64,000 nucleotides of DNA. Origin: Nocardiaceae bacterium. GTDB taxonomy: Bacteria; Actinomycetota; Actinomycetes; Mycobacteriales; Mycobacteriaceae. Shown here piece after piece: positions 45,889-54,639 of this stretch (positions are counted from its first letter, which is position 1; each line of letters starts with the position of its first letter). Below the pieces are notes generated by a model, which worked only from the letters and a program-made list of their open reading frames with translations, had not been told where the DNA came from and searched no databases. The translations under genes were made by a program, and so were the position numbers. The stretch lies in contig JAJFUQ010000208.1 of assembly GCA_021372355.1 (NCBI GenBank), positions 62,001-126,000 of the forward strand, in the 5' to 3' direction.

Positions 45889-47277
45889 CTAGATGAACAC
45901 GTCGAGCAACATGACCATCCCAAGCCCGAATATCGACAACACCGTCTCCATAAGCGACCACGTCTTGATCGTCTGCCCGACGCCGAGGCGGAAGTACTCC
46001 TTGACCAGCCAGAATCCGGCGTCGTTGACGTGCGAGAAGAACAGCGAGCCAGCGCCGATCGCGAGGACGACGAGCGACACCTGACCGCTCTCCATCCCGC
46101 CGACGAGGCCGAGAATGAGTGAGGATGCGGTGATCGTGGCGACGGTCGCCGAACCGGTCGCGAGGCGGATGAGCACGGCCAGCACCCACGCCAACAGGAT
46201 CACCGAGATCGAGACGCCTTCGGCCCAGCGAGCGAGCATCGTGCCGATTCCGCTGTCGACGAGGACCTGCTTGAATCCTCCGCCGGCTGCGACGATGAGG
46301 ATGATCCCGGCGACTGCGGGCAGGCCGGATTCGACCGACTTCATGATGGCCTGGCGACTGAGCCCCGCACCTCGGCCCAGCGTGAACATCCCGACAACCA
46401 CGGCGATGAGCAGCGCGATCAGCGGCGTGCCCAGAGCGTCGAAAACCTGTCGCACCAGGTTCTTCTGGTCGTCGATGAAGATGTCGACGATGGCCTTGCC
46501 GAGCATCAGTGCAACCGGCAGCAGTACCGAGAACATCGTCATCACGAACGACGGGCGCTTCTGCTCGGCTCGTTCGGCGTCGGTTGCGTCGAACGTGTCC
46601 GGCGCCGAGACGACGACCCACTTGCCGGCCAGACGTCCGAACAGCGGGCCGGCCACGATGATCGTCGGAATCGCGACGACCACACCCAGCGCCAGGGTGA
46701 CGCCGAGGTCGGCACCCAGGAGTCCGACCGCGGTCAGTGGTCCGGGGTGCGGCGGCACGAATCCGTGCATCGCAGACAGGCCGGCGAGTGCCGGGATACC
46801 GATCGTGATGAGCGACTGCTGCGAACGCCGGGACACGAGATAGATGACCGGCATCAACAGCACGAGGCCGATCTCGAAGAACATCGGCAACCCGATGATG
46901 GCTCCGACCAGTGCCATCGCCCATGGCAAAGCCCGCGGTGACGCCGCCCCCACGATGGTGTCGACGATCTCGTCCGCACCACCGGAGTCGGCGAGCAACT
47001 TGGCGAACATCGCACCGAGCGCGATGAGGATGCCGACGCTGGCCGCAGTTGACCCGAAGCCATCGGTAAACGACTTCAGGACCGTCGTCAGGTTCTCCCC
47101 GGCCACGACTCCGACCGTCAGCCCACCGAACATCAGCGCCAGGAACGGGTGCAATTTGGCGATCGTGATGAGCACGACGATGACCGCGATGCCGGCCAGA
47201 AAAGCCGCGATGAGCTGCCACGATGACGCCACCGGCTCGACGATCTTCGGGGCGTCGGCGGCCAGAATGAGGTTCAT
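45889..47277 (-). CDS. gntT: Gluconate:H+ symporter (GntP family)
   Basis: This 462-residue membrane protein has about 12-14 helices and the GntP-family segments LIALGAMFAKLLADSGGAD, GLPMFFEIGLVLLMPVIY and SAMHGFVPPHPGPLTA. It imports gluconate with protons. ATG 47277 overlaps the stop of the gluconate kinase gene by four bases, so uptake and phosphorylation are encoded together. No regulator gene of the GntR type is adjacent. Confidence 0.95.
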   Translation of the reverse strand: MNLILAADAPKIVEPVASSWQLIAAFLAGIAVIVVLITIAKLHPFLALMFGGLTVGVVAGENLTTVLKSFTDGFGSTAASVGILIALGAMFAKLLADSGGADEIVDTIVGAASPRALPWAMALVGAIIGLPMFFEIGLVLLMPVIYLVSRRSQQSLITIGIPALAGLSAMHGFVPPHPGPLTAVGLLGADLGVTLALGVVVAIPTIIVAGPLFGRLAGKWVVVSAPDTFDATDAERAEQKRPSFVMTMFSVLLPVALMLGKAIVDIFIDDQKNLVRQVFDALGTPLIALLIAVVVGMFTLGRGAGLSRQAIMKSVESGLPAVAGIILIVAAGGGFKQVLVDSGIGTMLARWAEGVSISVILLAWVLAVLIRLATGSATVATITASSLILGLVGGMESGQVSLVVLAIGAGSLFFSHVNDAGFWLVKEYFRLGVGQTIKTWSLMETVLSIFGLGMVMLLDVFI

Positions 47278-47774
47278 CGGGTCTCCCGTTCGGTCTTCGA
47301 CACGTATTCCTCGACGATCGCGTCGATGGATTGATCGACGTCGACGACAACGCCGCGTTCATCGGCATCGAGCGGTTCGAGCGTCGCGAACTGCGAAGCG
47401 AGCAGGGACGCCGGCATGAAGTGACCGGGCCGACTGGCCTGGCGCGCCGCAATGATTTCCTGCGTGCCACTCAGGTGCAATATCTCGAGGCCTGGGCAGT
47501 GCCGCCGCAGCTGATCCCGGTACTTCCGCTTGAGCGCCGAGCAGCTCATCACGCCGCCATCCGGGTGGTCGGCGAGCCACTGCCCGACCTTTTCGAGCCA
47601 GGGACGGCGATCGTCATCGTCGAGCGGATGCCCGGCCGACATCTTCGCGATATTGGCCGCCGGATGAAGGTCGTCGGCGTCTTCGAACGGCACCCGCAAA
47701 CGTTGCGCCAACGCCGCTCCGACGGCCGACTTCCCGGATCCGGAAACCCCCATGACCACGATCTGCGACGCCAT
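47274..47774 (-). CDS. gntK: Gluconokinase
   Basis: This 166-residue P-loop kinase phosphorylates gluconate to 6-phosphogluconate for the pentose phosphate pathway. Walker A is GVSGSGKS near residues 9-16, and family segments FEDADDLHP, MSAGHPLDDDDRRPWL, SCSALKRKYRDQLR and RPGHFMP are intact. It is the first gene of a gntK-gntT operon and is divergent from a response regulator 105 bases away. Confidence 0.96.
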   Translation of the reverse strand: MASQIVVMGVSGSGKSAVGAALAQRLRVPFEDADDLHPAANIAKMSAGHPLDDDDRRPWLEKVGQWLADHPDGGVMSCSALKRKYRDQLRRHCPGLEILHLSGTQEIIAARQASRPGHFMPASLLASQFATLEPLDADERGVVVDVDQSIDAIVEEYVSKTERETR

Positions 47775-47879
47775 CTATCAATCATTTCCCTTGGAGGCCA
47801 ACCCAAACAGCGAAACTCTTCACGACTTCTCCACAAGTTCTCCCCGAAGCCTTCGCGCCCCGCCTCATAGGCTTCTCGT

Positions 47880-48590
47880 ATGCCTCCAGCAACCGTGCTC
47901 GTCGTCGAGGACGACCCCACGATCAACCAGGCGCTCAGCGATCGCCTGACCGCCGAGGGCTTCGTCGTCCATCAGGCCTTCGACGGGCCGGCCGCGGTGG
48001 CGGCGGCTGCCACGCACCATCCGGATGCGGTGATTCTCGACGTCATGCTGCCCGGATTCGACGGGCTCGAAGCGTGCCGACGCATCCAGGCCACGCGTCC
48101 GGTGCCGGTTCTCATGCTGACCGCTCGCGACGACGAGACCGACATGATCATCGGACTCGGCGTCGGGGCCGACGACTACGTGACCAAACCCTTCCGCATG
48201 CGCGAAGTCGTCGCCCGAGTGCATGCACTGCTTCGACGCGTCGAACGGGCGCGAACCATGTCGTCGACCGGCGACACGGTGACGATCGACGGCCTCACCG
48301 TCGATCGGAACAGCCGTCGCGTGCAGGTCGACGGCACGCCGGTGCACCTCACTCCCCTCGAGTTCGATCTTCTCGTGGCGCTCATCGAGGAACCCGGCGC
48401 CGTGCGGACCCACGACGACCTCATGCGCGACGTGTGGGGCTGGCCGGACACGTCCGGCACGCGCACGCTGGCGAGCCACATCAAGGCTTTGCGCGCGAAG
48501 ATCGGGCCGCAGCGAGTCCGCACGGTGCATGGCGTGGGGTACGCGTTCGAGTTGGCACCGGGCGAGCGCAGCGACGGGAAGACCCGATGA
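47880..48590 (+). CDS. OmpR-family response regulator
   Basis: This 236-residue regulator has a receiver domain (acidic pair ED in VVEDDP, phospho-acceptor Asp in VILDVMLPGFDG, T in LMLTARDD, K in VTKPF) and a winged-helix DNA-binding domain (LTPLEFDLLVALIEEPG; SHIKALRAKIGPQRVRTVHGVGY). It is coupled to the kinase gene by an ATGA overlap. The partner kinase lacks a sizeable sensor loop, so the signal is unknown. Confidence 0.96.
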   Translation: MPPATVLVVEDDPTINQALSDRLTAEGFVVHQAFDGPAAVAAAATHHPDAVILDVMLPGFDGLEACRRIQATRPVPVLMLTARDDETDMIIGLGVGADDYVTKPFRMREVVARVHALLRRVERARTMSSTGDTVTIDGLTVDRNSRRVQVDGTPVHLTPLEFDLLVALIEEPGAVRTHDDLMRDVWGWPDTSGTRTLASHIKALRAKIGPQRVRTVHGVGYAFELAPGERSDGKTR

Positions 48591-51127
48591 AAACCGATCG
48601 GCCGCTCGACGGCTTCCGCTCGATCAAGGTCAAACTCGGCATCCTCGTGGGCGCGAGCATCGTCGCCGCGGCGCTGATCGCCGAAGCCGCCGATCGCTCT
48701 GGGGTCTCCGCGTTGCTGACGATCCCCGTGACGGTAGCCATCGCTCTCTTCGTCACGCAGTGGTTGGCCCGGGGAATGACCTCGCCGTTGCGCGAGATGA
48801 CCGAAGCGACCTCGGTGATGGCGACGGGTGACTACTCGCGGCGAGTGGCTGCGACGTCCCTCGATGAGGTCGGTGAACTTGGCCGGGCGTTCAACGCGAT
48901 GGCGGCCGAACTCGCCGCGTCCGACCAACAACGCCGCCAACTCGTCGCAACGGTGTCGCACGAGCTTCGCACCCCGTTGACCGCCCAGCAGGCATTGCTC
49001 GAGAACCTCGTCGACGGCGTCATATCGCCGGATTCGGCGGCGCTCCACACCGCCCTCGCACAAGCCGAGCGACTCAGTTCGCTCGTCTCGGACCTTCTCG
49101 ACCTCAGCCGGGTCGACGGTGGATTGACCCGACTGCACCTGGTCCCGGTGTCCATCGAGGCGATCGTCGAGCAGGGAGTCGCCGAGGCGCGCACCGGCGG
49201 TGCGCAGAGTCGCGGGGTGGAATTCACGGTCGACGTGGAGCCCTCGCTCGAGGTGACCGCTGATGCCGGCCGCCTCGCCCAGGTCGTCGCGAACCTGCTC
49301 GACAACGCGGTTCGCCATTCGCCGCCGGGCGGCGTCGTGATCGTGCGCGCCGGCCGCAGGAACGGAGACCGCTGGGTGCTTGAGGTCCAGGACCAGGGCG
49401 CCGGAATCCCGCCCGATCGCACCGAACACGTCTTCACCCGCTTCGGATCGTGGACGGAATCCGGTGGCAGCACCGGACTCGGTCTCGCGATCGCCAGTTG
49501 GGTGTGTGAACTGCACGGCGGCTCCATTGCCGTAGCGCCGAGCGAAACCGGCGCACTGCTGCGCGCAGTACTGCCGATCAACCCCGCGCCCGTGGCGCAG
49601 ACCCCGAAGGAGGAACCGGCGATGCAAGTTGCCGTCACCACACCGCCCACTCCACCGCCGGCCGAGCCGGAACACGACGCTGCGATGGATTCGTTGTTCG
49701 GCGATTTGTGGCCCGAGACCGATCGCCGGGTGCGCCCCGGCGTCCTGCTGGCCGCCGCGTCTGTCGGCCTGCTTGCCGCGATCCTCTACCCGCTCCGAAA
49801 CAGCCTCGGCTTGACCGACATCATCGTGTTCCTCGCCGCCGGGGCGACCGTGTTGACCGTCGCCAAGCGGCGGCGCGAAAAGTGGACGCTCGTTCTCACT
49901 GCCATCTGCCTGGCACTCGGCTCCTTGGTGGCCCTGCGCGCCGCCGAGTGGGTCGCGGTCCTATCGATCTTCATCGTGCTCATCCTGACGACCTCCGGGC
50001 TCACCGCAGCCCGCTCGGTTCCCGGGATGGTGGCCGCCTTCTTCTCCTGGGGCCTCGGCGGTATCCGCGGTCTGCCACTTCTGGGCCGCACGCTGGGATC
50101 GCTGTCCAAGCACTCGTCGCTGTGGCCTGTGGTCCGCACCGTCGCGATCTCGCTGTTGCTGCTTGTCGTCTTCGGCGGCCTGTTCGCCTCGGGTGACGCG
50201 GTGTTCGGATCGTGGACGGACGCGATCATCCCCGACGTCAACGTCGACGGCTTCGTCCAGCGTGCCTTCATCTGGTTCTTCATCAGCGGCATCGTGCTCG
50301 CGGCGACCTACGTCGCGATCAACCCGCCGAACGTCGACAAGCTGTCGCTCGGCAACGGCAAGCCACTGAGCCGGACGTTCGAATGGGCGGTACCGCTGGG
50401 ATTCGTGATCGCGGTGTTCGCCGCGTTCGTCGCCGCGCAGGCCACGGCGATGTGGGGTGGCCACGACTACGTGCAGCGCACCACAGGCCTCACCTACGCC
50501 GATTATGTGCATCAGGGGTTCGGACAGCTCACCGCGGCGACGTTCCTGACGCTCGTCACGGTCGCGCTCATCAGCCGCAAGGCACCGCGGGACCTGGCGC
50601 TGCTGCGCGGTGGCATCGGACTGTTGTGCACCCTGGCGCTTGCGGTTGTCGCGTCAGCGCTGTTCCGGATGCACGTCTACCAGCAGGCCTACGGCTGGAC
50701 GGTGATGCGGATGCTCGTCGACGCCTTCGAGCTGTGGATGGGCCTCATCCTGGTCTTCGTCATCGTCACGCGCGTCATCCAGCACGAGAGTGCAGCCTGG
50801 CTGCCGCGGGCAGCCTTGCTCTCGGGTGCGATGTTTGTCCTGGTCATGGGCGCAGCGAACCCCGAGGCGTGGGTCGCGCAGCAGAACATCGACCGATACC
50901 ACGAAACCGGCAAGCTCGACGTCGACTACCTGCGGTCACTCGGTGCCGATGCGATACCGACGATCGTCGATGGCCTGCCGCTCGACATAGCCAAGTGCAT
51001 CGTGAGCAAGCCGGAACCAGCCAAGTCCATCCTGGACTGGAACCTTGCCCACGAGCGTGCCGTCGACGCGACGAGGGATTTCCCCGCAGAGCCGACGACC
51101 TGCCCGGTTATTTCGCGGTCGAGGTAA
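48587..51127 (+). CDS. Histidine kinase fused in frame to a DUF4153-type membrane domain
   Basis: The 846-residue frame has two halves. Residues 1-335 are a complete kinase: two N-terminal helices with almost no outside loop, HAMP (65-115), phospho-acceptor H125 in VSHELRTPL, and ATPase boxes NLLDNAVRHS, DQGAGIP and GLGLAI. Residues from about 395 have many helices and the DUF4153-like SWTDAIIPDVNVDGFVQR and ATYVAINPPN. There is no stop between the halves. An in-frame ATG at 49622, codon 346, has a perfect AAGGAGG ribosome site, so a separate 501-residue membrane protein may also be made. The tail overlaps the convergent parA gene by 20 bases. Confidence 0.9.
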   Translation: MKTDRPLDGFRSIKVKLGILVGASIVAAALIAEAADRSGVSALLTIPVTVAIALFVTQWLARGMTSPLREMTEATSVMATGDYSRRVAATSLDEVGELGRAFNAMAAELAASDQQRRQLVATVSHELRTPLTAQQALLENLVDGVISPDSAALHTALAQAERLSSLVSDLLDLSRVDGGLTRLHLVPVSIEAIVEQGVAEARTGGAQSRGVEFTVDVEPSLEVTADAGRLAQVVANLLDNAVRHSPPGGVVIVRAGRRNGDRWVLEVQDQGAGIPPDRTEHVFTRFGSWTESGGSTGLGLAIASWVCELHGGSIAVAPSETGALLRAVLPINPAPVAQTPKEEPAMQVAVTTPPTPPPAEPEHDAAMDSLFGDLWPETDRRVRPGVLLAAASVGLLAAILYPLRNSLGLTDIIVFLAAGATVLTVAKRRREKWTLVLTAICLALGSLVALRAAEWVAVLSIFIVLILTTSGLTAARSVPGMVAAFFSWGLGGIRGLPLLGRTLGSLSKHSSLWPVVRTVAISLLLLVVFGGLFASGDAVFGSWTDAIIPDVNVDGFVQRAFIWFFISGIVLAATYVAINPPNVDKLSLGNGKPLSRTFEWAVPLGFVIAVFAAFVAAQATAMWGGHDYVQRTTGLTYADYVHQGFGQLTAATFLTLVTVALISRKAPRDLALLRGGIGLLCTLALAVVASALFRMHVYQQAYGWTVMRMLVDAFELWMGLILVFVIVTRVIQHESAAWLPRAALLSGAMFVLVMGAANPEAWVAQQNIDRYHETGKLDVDYLRSLGADAIPTIVDGLPLDIAKCIVSKPEPAKSILDWNLAHERAVDATRDFPAEPTTCPVISRSR
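49607..49624 (+). promoter_or_regulatory. Internal ribosome site and ATG inside the kinase fusion
   Basis: AAGGAGGA at 49607-49614 is followed after seven bases by ATG 49622-49624. It is in the frame of the kinase gene, at the hinge between kinase and membrane domain. This is the strongest Shine-Dalgarno sequence I noticed in the operon, which suggests real internal initiation and an originally separate DUF4153 gene. Confidence 0.6.
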
Positions 51128-51884
51128 GCCCGAACTGACCCAGCAGCGATCCCGCCACGTCGAAGTACGCCTGCGCACCCTTGTTCTTCCGTCCCGCGAG
51201 GACGGTCGCACCAGACGCGCTGGCCTCTGCGAATCGCACCGTGCGCGGGATCGGTGGCGTCAGGACGGGCAGTCCGTAGCGATCGGTCACGTCCGCGAGT
51301 ACGTCACGCGTGTGCAGCGAGCGGGCGTCATACAGCGTCGGAAGCGCACCGAGGATCTTGAGATCCGGGTTGGTGATCTCCTTGACTTCGTTGACCGTCC
51401 GCATCAGCTGGCCGACGCCGCGGTGTGCCAGGGTCTCGCACTGCATCGGCACGAGCACGGCGTCCGCGGCGGTGAGGCCGTTGAGCGTCATGATGCCGAG
51501 CGACGGCGGGCAGTCGATGATGATGACGTCGAACTGGTCCTTGACCTTCGCGAGCGCGCGCTTGAGGCTGTATTCGCGGCCCGGACGCATGAGGAGCACC
51601 GCGTCCGCGCCGGCCAGGTCGATGGTCGCCGGCAGCAATGTGACGCCGTCCGCGGTGTCGAGGAGAACCTCCTTGGCTTCCACACCAGCCGTCAGCACGT
51701 CGTGTACGGACTTCGTGATTCGATCGGGGTTATGTCCGAGGGAGAAGGTCAAGCATCCCTGCGGATCGAGGTCGACGACCAGGACGCGCTGGCCGTGCGC
51801 GACAAACGCCGCACCGAGAGACGCCACCGTGGTGGTCTTGGCGACTCCGCCTTTTTGATTTGCGACAGCAAGTACCGTGGTCAC
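51108..51884 (-). CDS. ParA/Soj-family ATPase (Rv3213c-like)
   Basis: This 258-residue ATPase has the deviant Walker A NQKGGVAKTTT, Walker B FDVIIIDCPPS and VDLDPQG. It belongs to the orphan Soj group (Rv3213c) rather than to the chromosomal parAB pair near the origin, because no ParB gene is beside it. GTG 51884 puts the P-loop ten residues in, as in the mycobacterial protein I remember; an ORF start at 51914 is possible. The 3' end overlaps the convergent kinase fusion by 20 bases. Confidence 0.92.
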   Translation of the reverse strand: MTTVLAVANQKGGVAKTTTVASLGAAFVAHGQRVLVVDLDPQGCLTFSLGHNPDRITKSVHDVLTAGVEAKEVLLDTADGVTLLPATIDLAGADAVLLMRPGREYSLKRALAKVKDQFDVIIIDCPPSLGIMTLNGLTAADAVLVPMQCETLAHRGVGQLMRTVNEVKEITNPDLKILGALPTLYDARSLHTRDVLADVTDRYGLPVLTPPIPRTVRFAEASASGATVLAGRKNKGAQAYFDVAGSLLGQFGLTSTAK

Positions 51885-52035
51885 GGGCTTGATCTTCGCG
51901 CAGATGAGCGACACATGCGATGACCGTCACACTGCGTGTCCGCCTCGTTAGACACTTCTGAACCAAATATTTCACGAAAGTGGTCTTCCGGGCAAAGGCC
52001 CACTACACGCCGTCATCGACCGGCATCATTGGCGC

Positions 52036-52632
52036 ATGGCGCGTTCGAAACCCCGATTGATCCTTTTACGCCACGGCGAAACCGAGTGGTCGAAGTCCGG
52101 ACAACACACCGGGCGCACCGACCTGCCGCTCACCGCTGAGGGCATCGAACAGGCCCGTGCCACGGGACTCGCAGTGAGCAAGCTGAACCTGCACAACCCG
52201 ATCGTGTTCACCAGTCCTCGGCAGCGCGCAATCGTGACTGCCGAACTCGCCGGCCTGGTCCCGGACCACACGACGGAACTGCTCGCCGAATGGGATTACG
52301 GCGACTATGAAGGCATCACCACCAAGGAGATTCGCAAGACCGTTCCGGGTTGGACGGTGTGGACCCACCCGTGCCCGGGCGGCGAAACCCACGAGGAGGT
52401 GGCGGCTCGGGCGGATGATGCCCTGACGTTGTTCGAGCCGATGATGGAGGAACGGGACGTCGTGCTCGTCGGCCACGGTCACTTCTCGCGCGTTCTCGTC
52501 GCACGCTGGACCGGAATGCCGCCCGCTGGGGGCGTCGCCTTTGCCATGTCACCCGCGGGTTGCACGATCCTGGGCTACGAGCGGAAGTCGCGCCAGATCC
52601 ACACCCTCAACGCAATCTTCTACGGTCACTAG
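52036..52632 (+). CDS. Histidine phosphatase family acid phosphatase (Gpm2-like)
   Basis: This 198-residue enzyme has the family motif LLRHGETEWS at the front, with the phospho-histidine, and GHGHFSR for the second active histidine. It corresponds to Rv3214, annotated gpm2 but shown to be an acid phosphatase. Substrate cannot be read from sequence. The ATG at 52036 gives the normal N-terminus. The next gene on the opposite strand overlaps it by four bases. Confidence 0.93.
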   Translation: MARSKPRLILLRHGETEWSKSGQHTGRTDLPLTAEGIEQARATGLAVSKLNLHNPIVFTSPRQRAIVTAELAGLVPDHTTELLAEWDYGDYEGITTKEIRKTVPGWTVWTHPCPGGETHEEVAARADDALTLFEPMMEERDVVLVGHGHFSRVLVARWTGMPPAGGVAFAMSPAGCTILGYERKSRQIHTLNAIFYGH

Positions 52633-53039
52633 ATCTCGGCAGCCCAACGGGTCGACGCCGGCAGGAACAGCAGGACGAGTGTGGCTGCGGCGGCGAGCCC
52701 CAACGGAATGCCGTACAGCAGCTGCTGTGACGAGATGACCATCCACGCGACCGGCAACACCACGATCTGGCTGACCACGGCGATTCCTCGGCCCCACCGA
52801 TGACCGAGGAGCAGCGCTACCCCGGCCGCCGCGACGCCGCCCCCGAGGACGATGAACCACACTGCCTCGGCAACCCCGTTCGCGATCGTCTGATCAGCAC
52901 CGAACGCGGCACGAAGGACGAGCACCAACGCGAGGACGACGCCGACGACTCCCTCGAGCGCAACGAGTCCGCCGGCCACCTTGACGGTGTTCGGCGTCGA
53001 CGTCACGACGGAATCGGTGAGTTCACGATCATCTGGCAC
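52629..53039 (-). CDS. Four-helix integral membrane protein (Rv3217c-like)
   Basis: This 136-residue protein has four membrane segments (VAGGLVALEGVVGVVLALVL; AEAVWFIVLGGGVAAAGVAL; VVSQIVVLPVAWMVI; LGLAAAATLVLLFLP). Position and length match Rv3217c, but the entC gene of mycobacteria (Rv3215) is missing here. Function unknown. It is convergent with the phosphatase gene and divergent from the kinase gene at 53120. Confidence 0.82.
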   Translation of the reverse strand: MPDDRELTDSVVTSTPNTVKVAGGLVALEGVVGVVLALVLVLRAAFGADQTIANGVAEAVWFIVLGGGVAAAGVALLLGHRWGRGIAVVSQIVVLPVAWMVISSQQLLYGIPLGLAAAATLVLLFLPASTRWAAEI

Positions 53040-53119
53040 GACTCAAGGGTAATAGCGTCGATCCGGAGCGCAGCGCTCGAAGCGACCAAACCGCGCTGCT
53101 GACGCTAGGCTGATGCCCC

Positions 53120-54073
53120 GTGCGCGCTCTGCTGATCGTCAACCCCTTCGCGACCACGACCGTGGCGAAGTGCGGTGAAATCCTGGCGCACGCCTTCGGC
53201 GACAAGGTCCACTTCGAGGTCCGCACGACCTCCCACCGCGGGCACGCCTCAGAGATCGCGGCGGAGGCGGCGAAGGCAGGCATCGACCTCGTTGTCGTCC
53301 ATGGCGGTGACGGCACGATCAACGAAGTCATCAACGGTCTGGTGCCCGCCCCGGTCGACGGCAAAGTCCCGCCCACTTCGATCCCCAAACTCGCGATCAT
53401 GCCCGGCGGCTCGGCCAACGTGTTCGCCCGCTCGCTCGGCATCCCGAGTTCACCCGCGAAGGCCGCACAACAGCTGGCGCAGCTGCTCGCGGCCGGCCAA
53501 GACCGTCGGGTGGGCCTCGGCTGGGCCGAGACGCAGTGGTTCACGTTCGCGGCCGGACTCGGATTCGACGCCGCGGTCTGCGAACTCATCGACGAACAGC
53601 GCGCCCACGGAAAGTCCGCGAATCCGCTTCGCTACGTCCGAACCGCGTTCCGAGCGTTCTTCGCCTCCGACCGCGAGAAGCCCGCGCTGACCGTCTACCG
53701 GCCGGGCCATCCGCCCGCGCAGGACCTGTTCTTCGCATTCATCTCCAACACCTCGCCGTGGACGTACTTCGGGCTGCTGCCGGTCCACACCAACGCCAAG
53801 ACGCGCATCGAGGGCGGGCTGGGCGTCTTTGCGCTCCGGACGATGGATCTGTTCCCGATTCTCGCGACGGCGGGGCAGATGCTCGCGCTTCCAGGCGGCC
53901 CGGCGACGAAACAGATCCTGCGTGACGACAACGTGGACAGTGTTCGCCTGTCGTCCACTCGGCCGTTGCCGTACCAACTCGACGGGGACTTCATCGATAA
54001 CCGCACCGAAATCGAGTTTTTTGCGGTCCCCGACACACTGACGGTGGTGGCTCCACCCAAAGCCGCAGGTTAG
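53120..54073 (+). CDS. Diacylglycerol/lipid kinase family protein (Rv3218-like)
   Basis: This 317-residue protein has the lipid kinase catalytic motif VVHGGDGTINEVINGL and the downstream PGGSANVFARSLG and FAAGLGFDAAV segments of the DAGK/sphingosine-kinase family. It likely phosphorylates a membrane lipid or similar hydroxyl. GTG 53120 starts directly at the first strand (MRALLIVNPFA). It precedes whiB1 by 229 bases, as in mycobacteria. Confidence 0.93.
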   Translation: MRALLIVNPFATTTVAKCGEILAHAFGDKVHFEVRTTSHRGHASEIAAEAAKAGIDLVVVHGGDGTINEVINGLVPAPVDGKVPPTSIPKLAIMPGGSANVFARSLGIPSSPAKAAQQLAQLLAAGQDRRVGLGWAETQWFTFAAGLGFDAAVCELIDEQRAHGKSANPLRYVRTAFRAFFASDREKPALTVYRPGHPPAQDLFFAFISNTSPWTYFGLLPVHTNAKTRIEGGLGVFALRTMDLFPILATAGQMLALPGGPATKQILRDDNVDSVRLSSTRPLPYQLDGDFIDNRTEIEFFAVPDTLTVVAPPKAAG

Positions 54074-54110
54074 AGCGTCGCCGTTATCATTTTGTAGGCA
54101 AACCTAACTT

Positions 54111-54126
54111 AGTGAGCTTCTTCACC
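54111..54126 (+). promoter_or_regulatory. CRP-like box 1 upstream of whiB1
   Basis: AGTGA-GCTTCT-TCACC is a near match to the cAMP receptor protein consensus TGTGA-N6-TCACA, with the central GTGA/TCAC exact. It lies about 30 bases upstream of a TTGACT box at 54143-54148, a good activator position. The whiB1 promoter of M. tuberculosis is known to be controlled by the CRP homologue Rv3676 through two sites. Confidence 0.6.
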
Positions 54127-54159
54127 TCGCGCCGTTTTCCTCTTGACTTCTCCCTGGTT

Positions 54160-54175
54160 CGTGAAAGCATTCACA
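54160..54175 (+). promoter_or_regulatory. CRP-like box 2 upstream of whiB1
   Basis: CGTGA-AAGCAT-TCACA matches the CRP consensus except for the first base. It overlaps the place expected for the -10 of a promoter with TTGACT at 54143-54148, so binding here would tend to repress. With box 1 it recreates the activator-plus-repressor layout reported for mycobacterial whiB1. The start site itself is inferred. Confidence 0.6.
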
Positions 54176-54302
54176 AGCAACCGCGTGGAAACGTGGGCTA
54201 ACCAGGATGTAAACAAACACCCTCTAGCCCCATCCACACGATGAACGACAAACCCTCGTCGCATAAGGCTGGCGCCCGCGCGCGCAAATAAGGAGCATTT
54301 GG

Positions 54303-54557
54303 ATGGACTGGCGTCACAAAGCAATCTGTCGCGACGAAGACCCCGAGCTGTTCTTCCCGGTTGGAACCTCGGGTCCGGCGATCGCGCAGATCGCCGAGGC
54401 GAAGCTGGTGTGCAACCGCTGCCCCGTGACCGCTGAGTGCCTCTCGTGGGCCCTCAAGTCGGGTCAGGATGCAGGTGTTTGGGGCGGCATGAGCGAGGAC
54501 GAGCGTCGCGCTCTCAAGCGTCGCACCTCCCGCACCCGGGCACGCAGCACCGTCTAA
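54303..54557 (+). CDS. whiB1: WhiB1 iron-sulfur transcription factor
   Basis: This 84-residue protein has the WhiB [4Fe-4S] ligands C9, C37, C40 and C46, the turn GVWGG at 58-62 and a basic DNA-binding tail (RRALKRRTSRTRARS). WhiB1 is an essential nitric oxide-responsive regulator that partners the primary sigma factor in mycobacteria. The start ATG follows AAGGAGC. The long leader (about 125 bases after the inferred promoter) is usual for the gene. A hairpin terminator follows. Confidence 0.97.
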   Translation: MDWRHKAICRDEDPELFFPVGTSGPAIAQIAEAKLVCNRCPVTAECLSWALKSGQDAGVWGGMSEDERRALKRRTSRTRARSTV

Positions 54558-54569
54558 CTGACGACAAAC

Positions 54570-54608
54570 AGAAGAGCTCGGCACTCGGATGAAGTGCCGG
54601 GCTCTTCT
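54570..54608. terminator. 16-bp hairpin between whiB1 and pdtaS
   Basis: AGAAGAGC-T-CGGCACT at 54570-54585 pairs with 54593-54608 with a single G-T wobble and a seven-base loop. AAACAGAAG on one side and CTTCTGTTGT on the other give a weak U-run on each strand, so it can end transcription of both convergent genes. Confidence 0.75.
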
Positions 54609-54639
54609 GTTGTGTCTGGAGGTCTGTCGCGCCTGGAGG

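Noticed and set aside
54089-54110. TAGGCAAACCTAAC-like sequence upstream of whiB1 as an IdeR/DmdR iron box.
   Set aside because: It matches about 13 of 19 consensus positions and lacks symmetry on the left side; too weak to claim.
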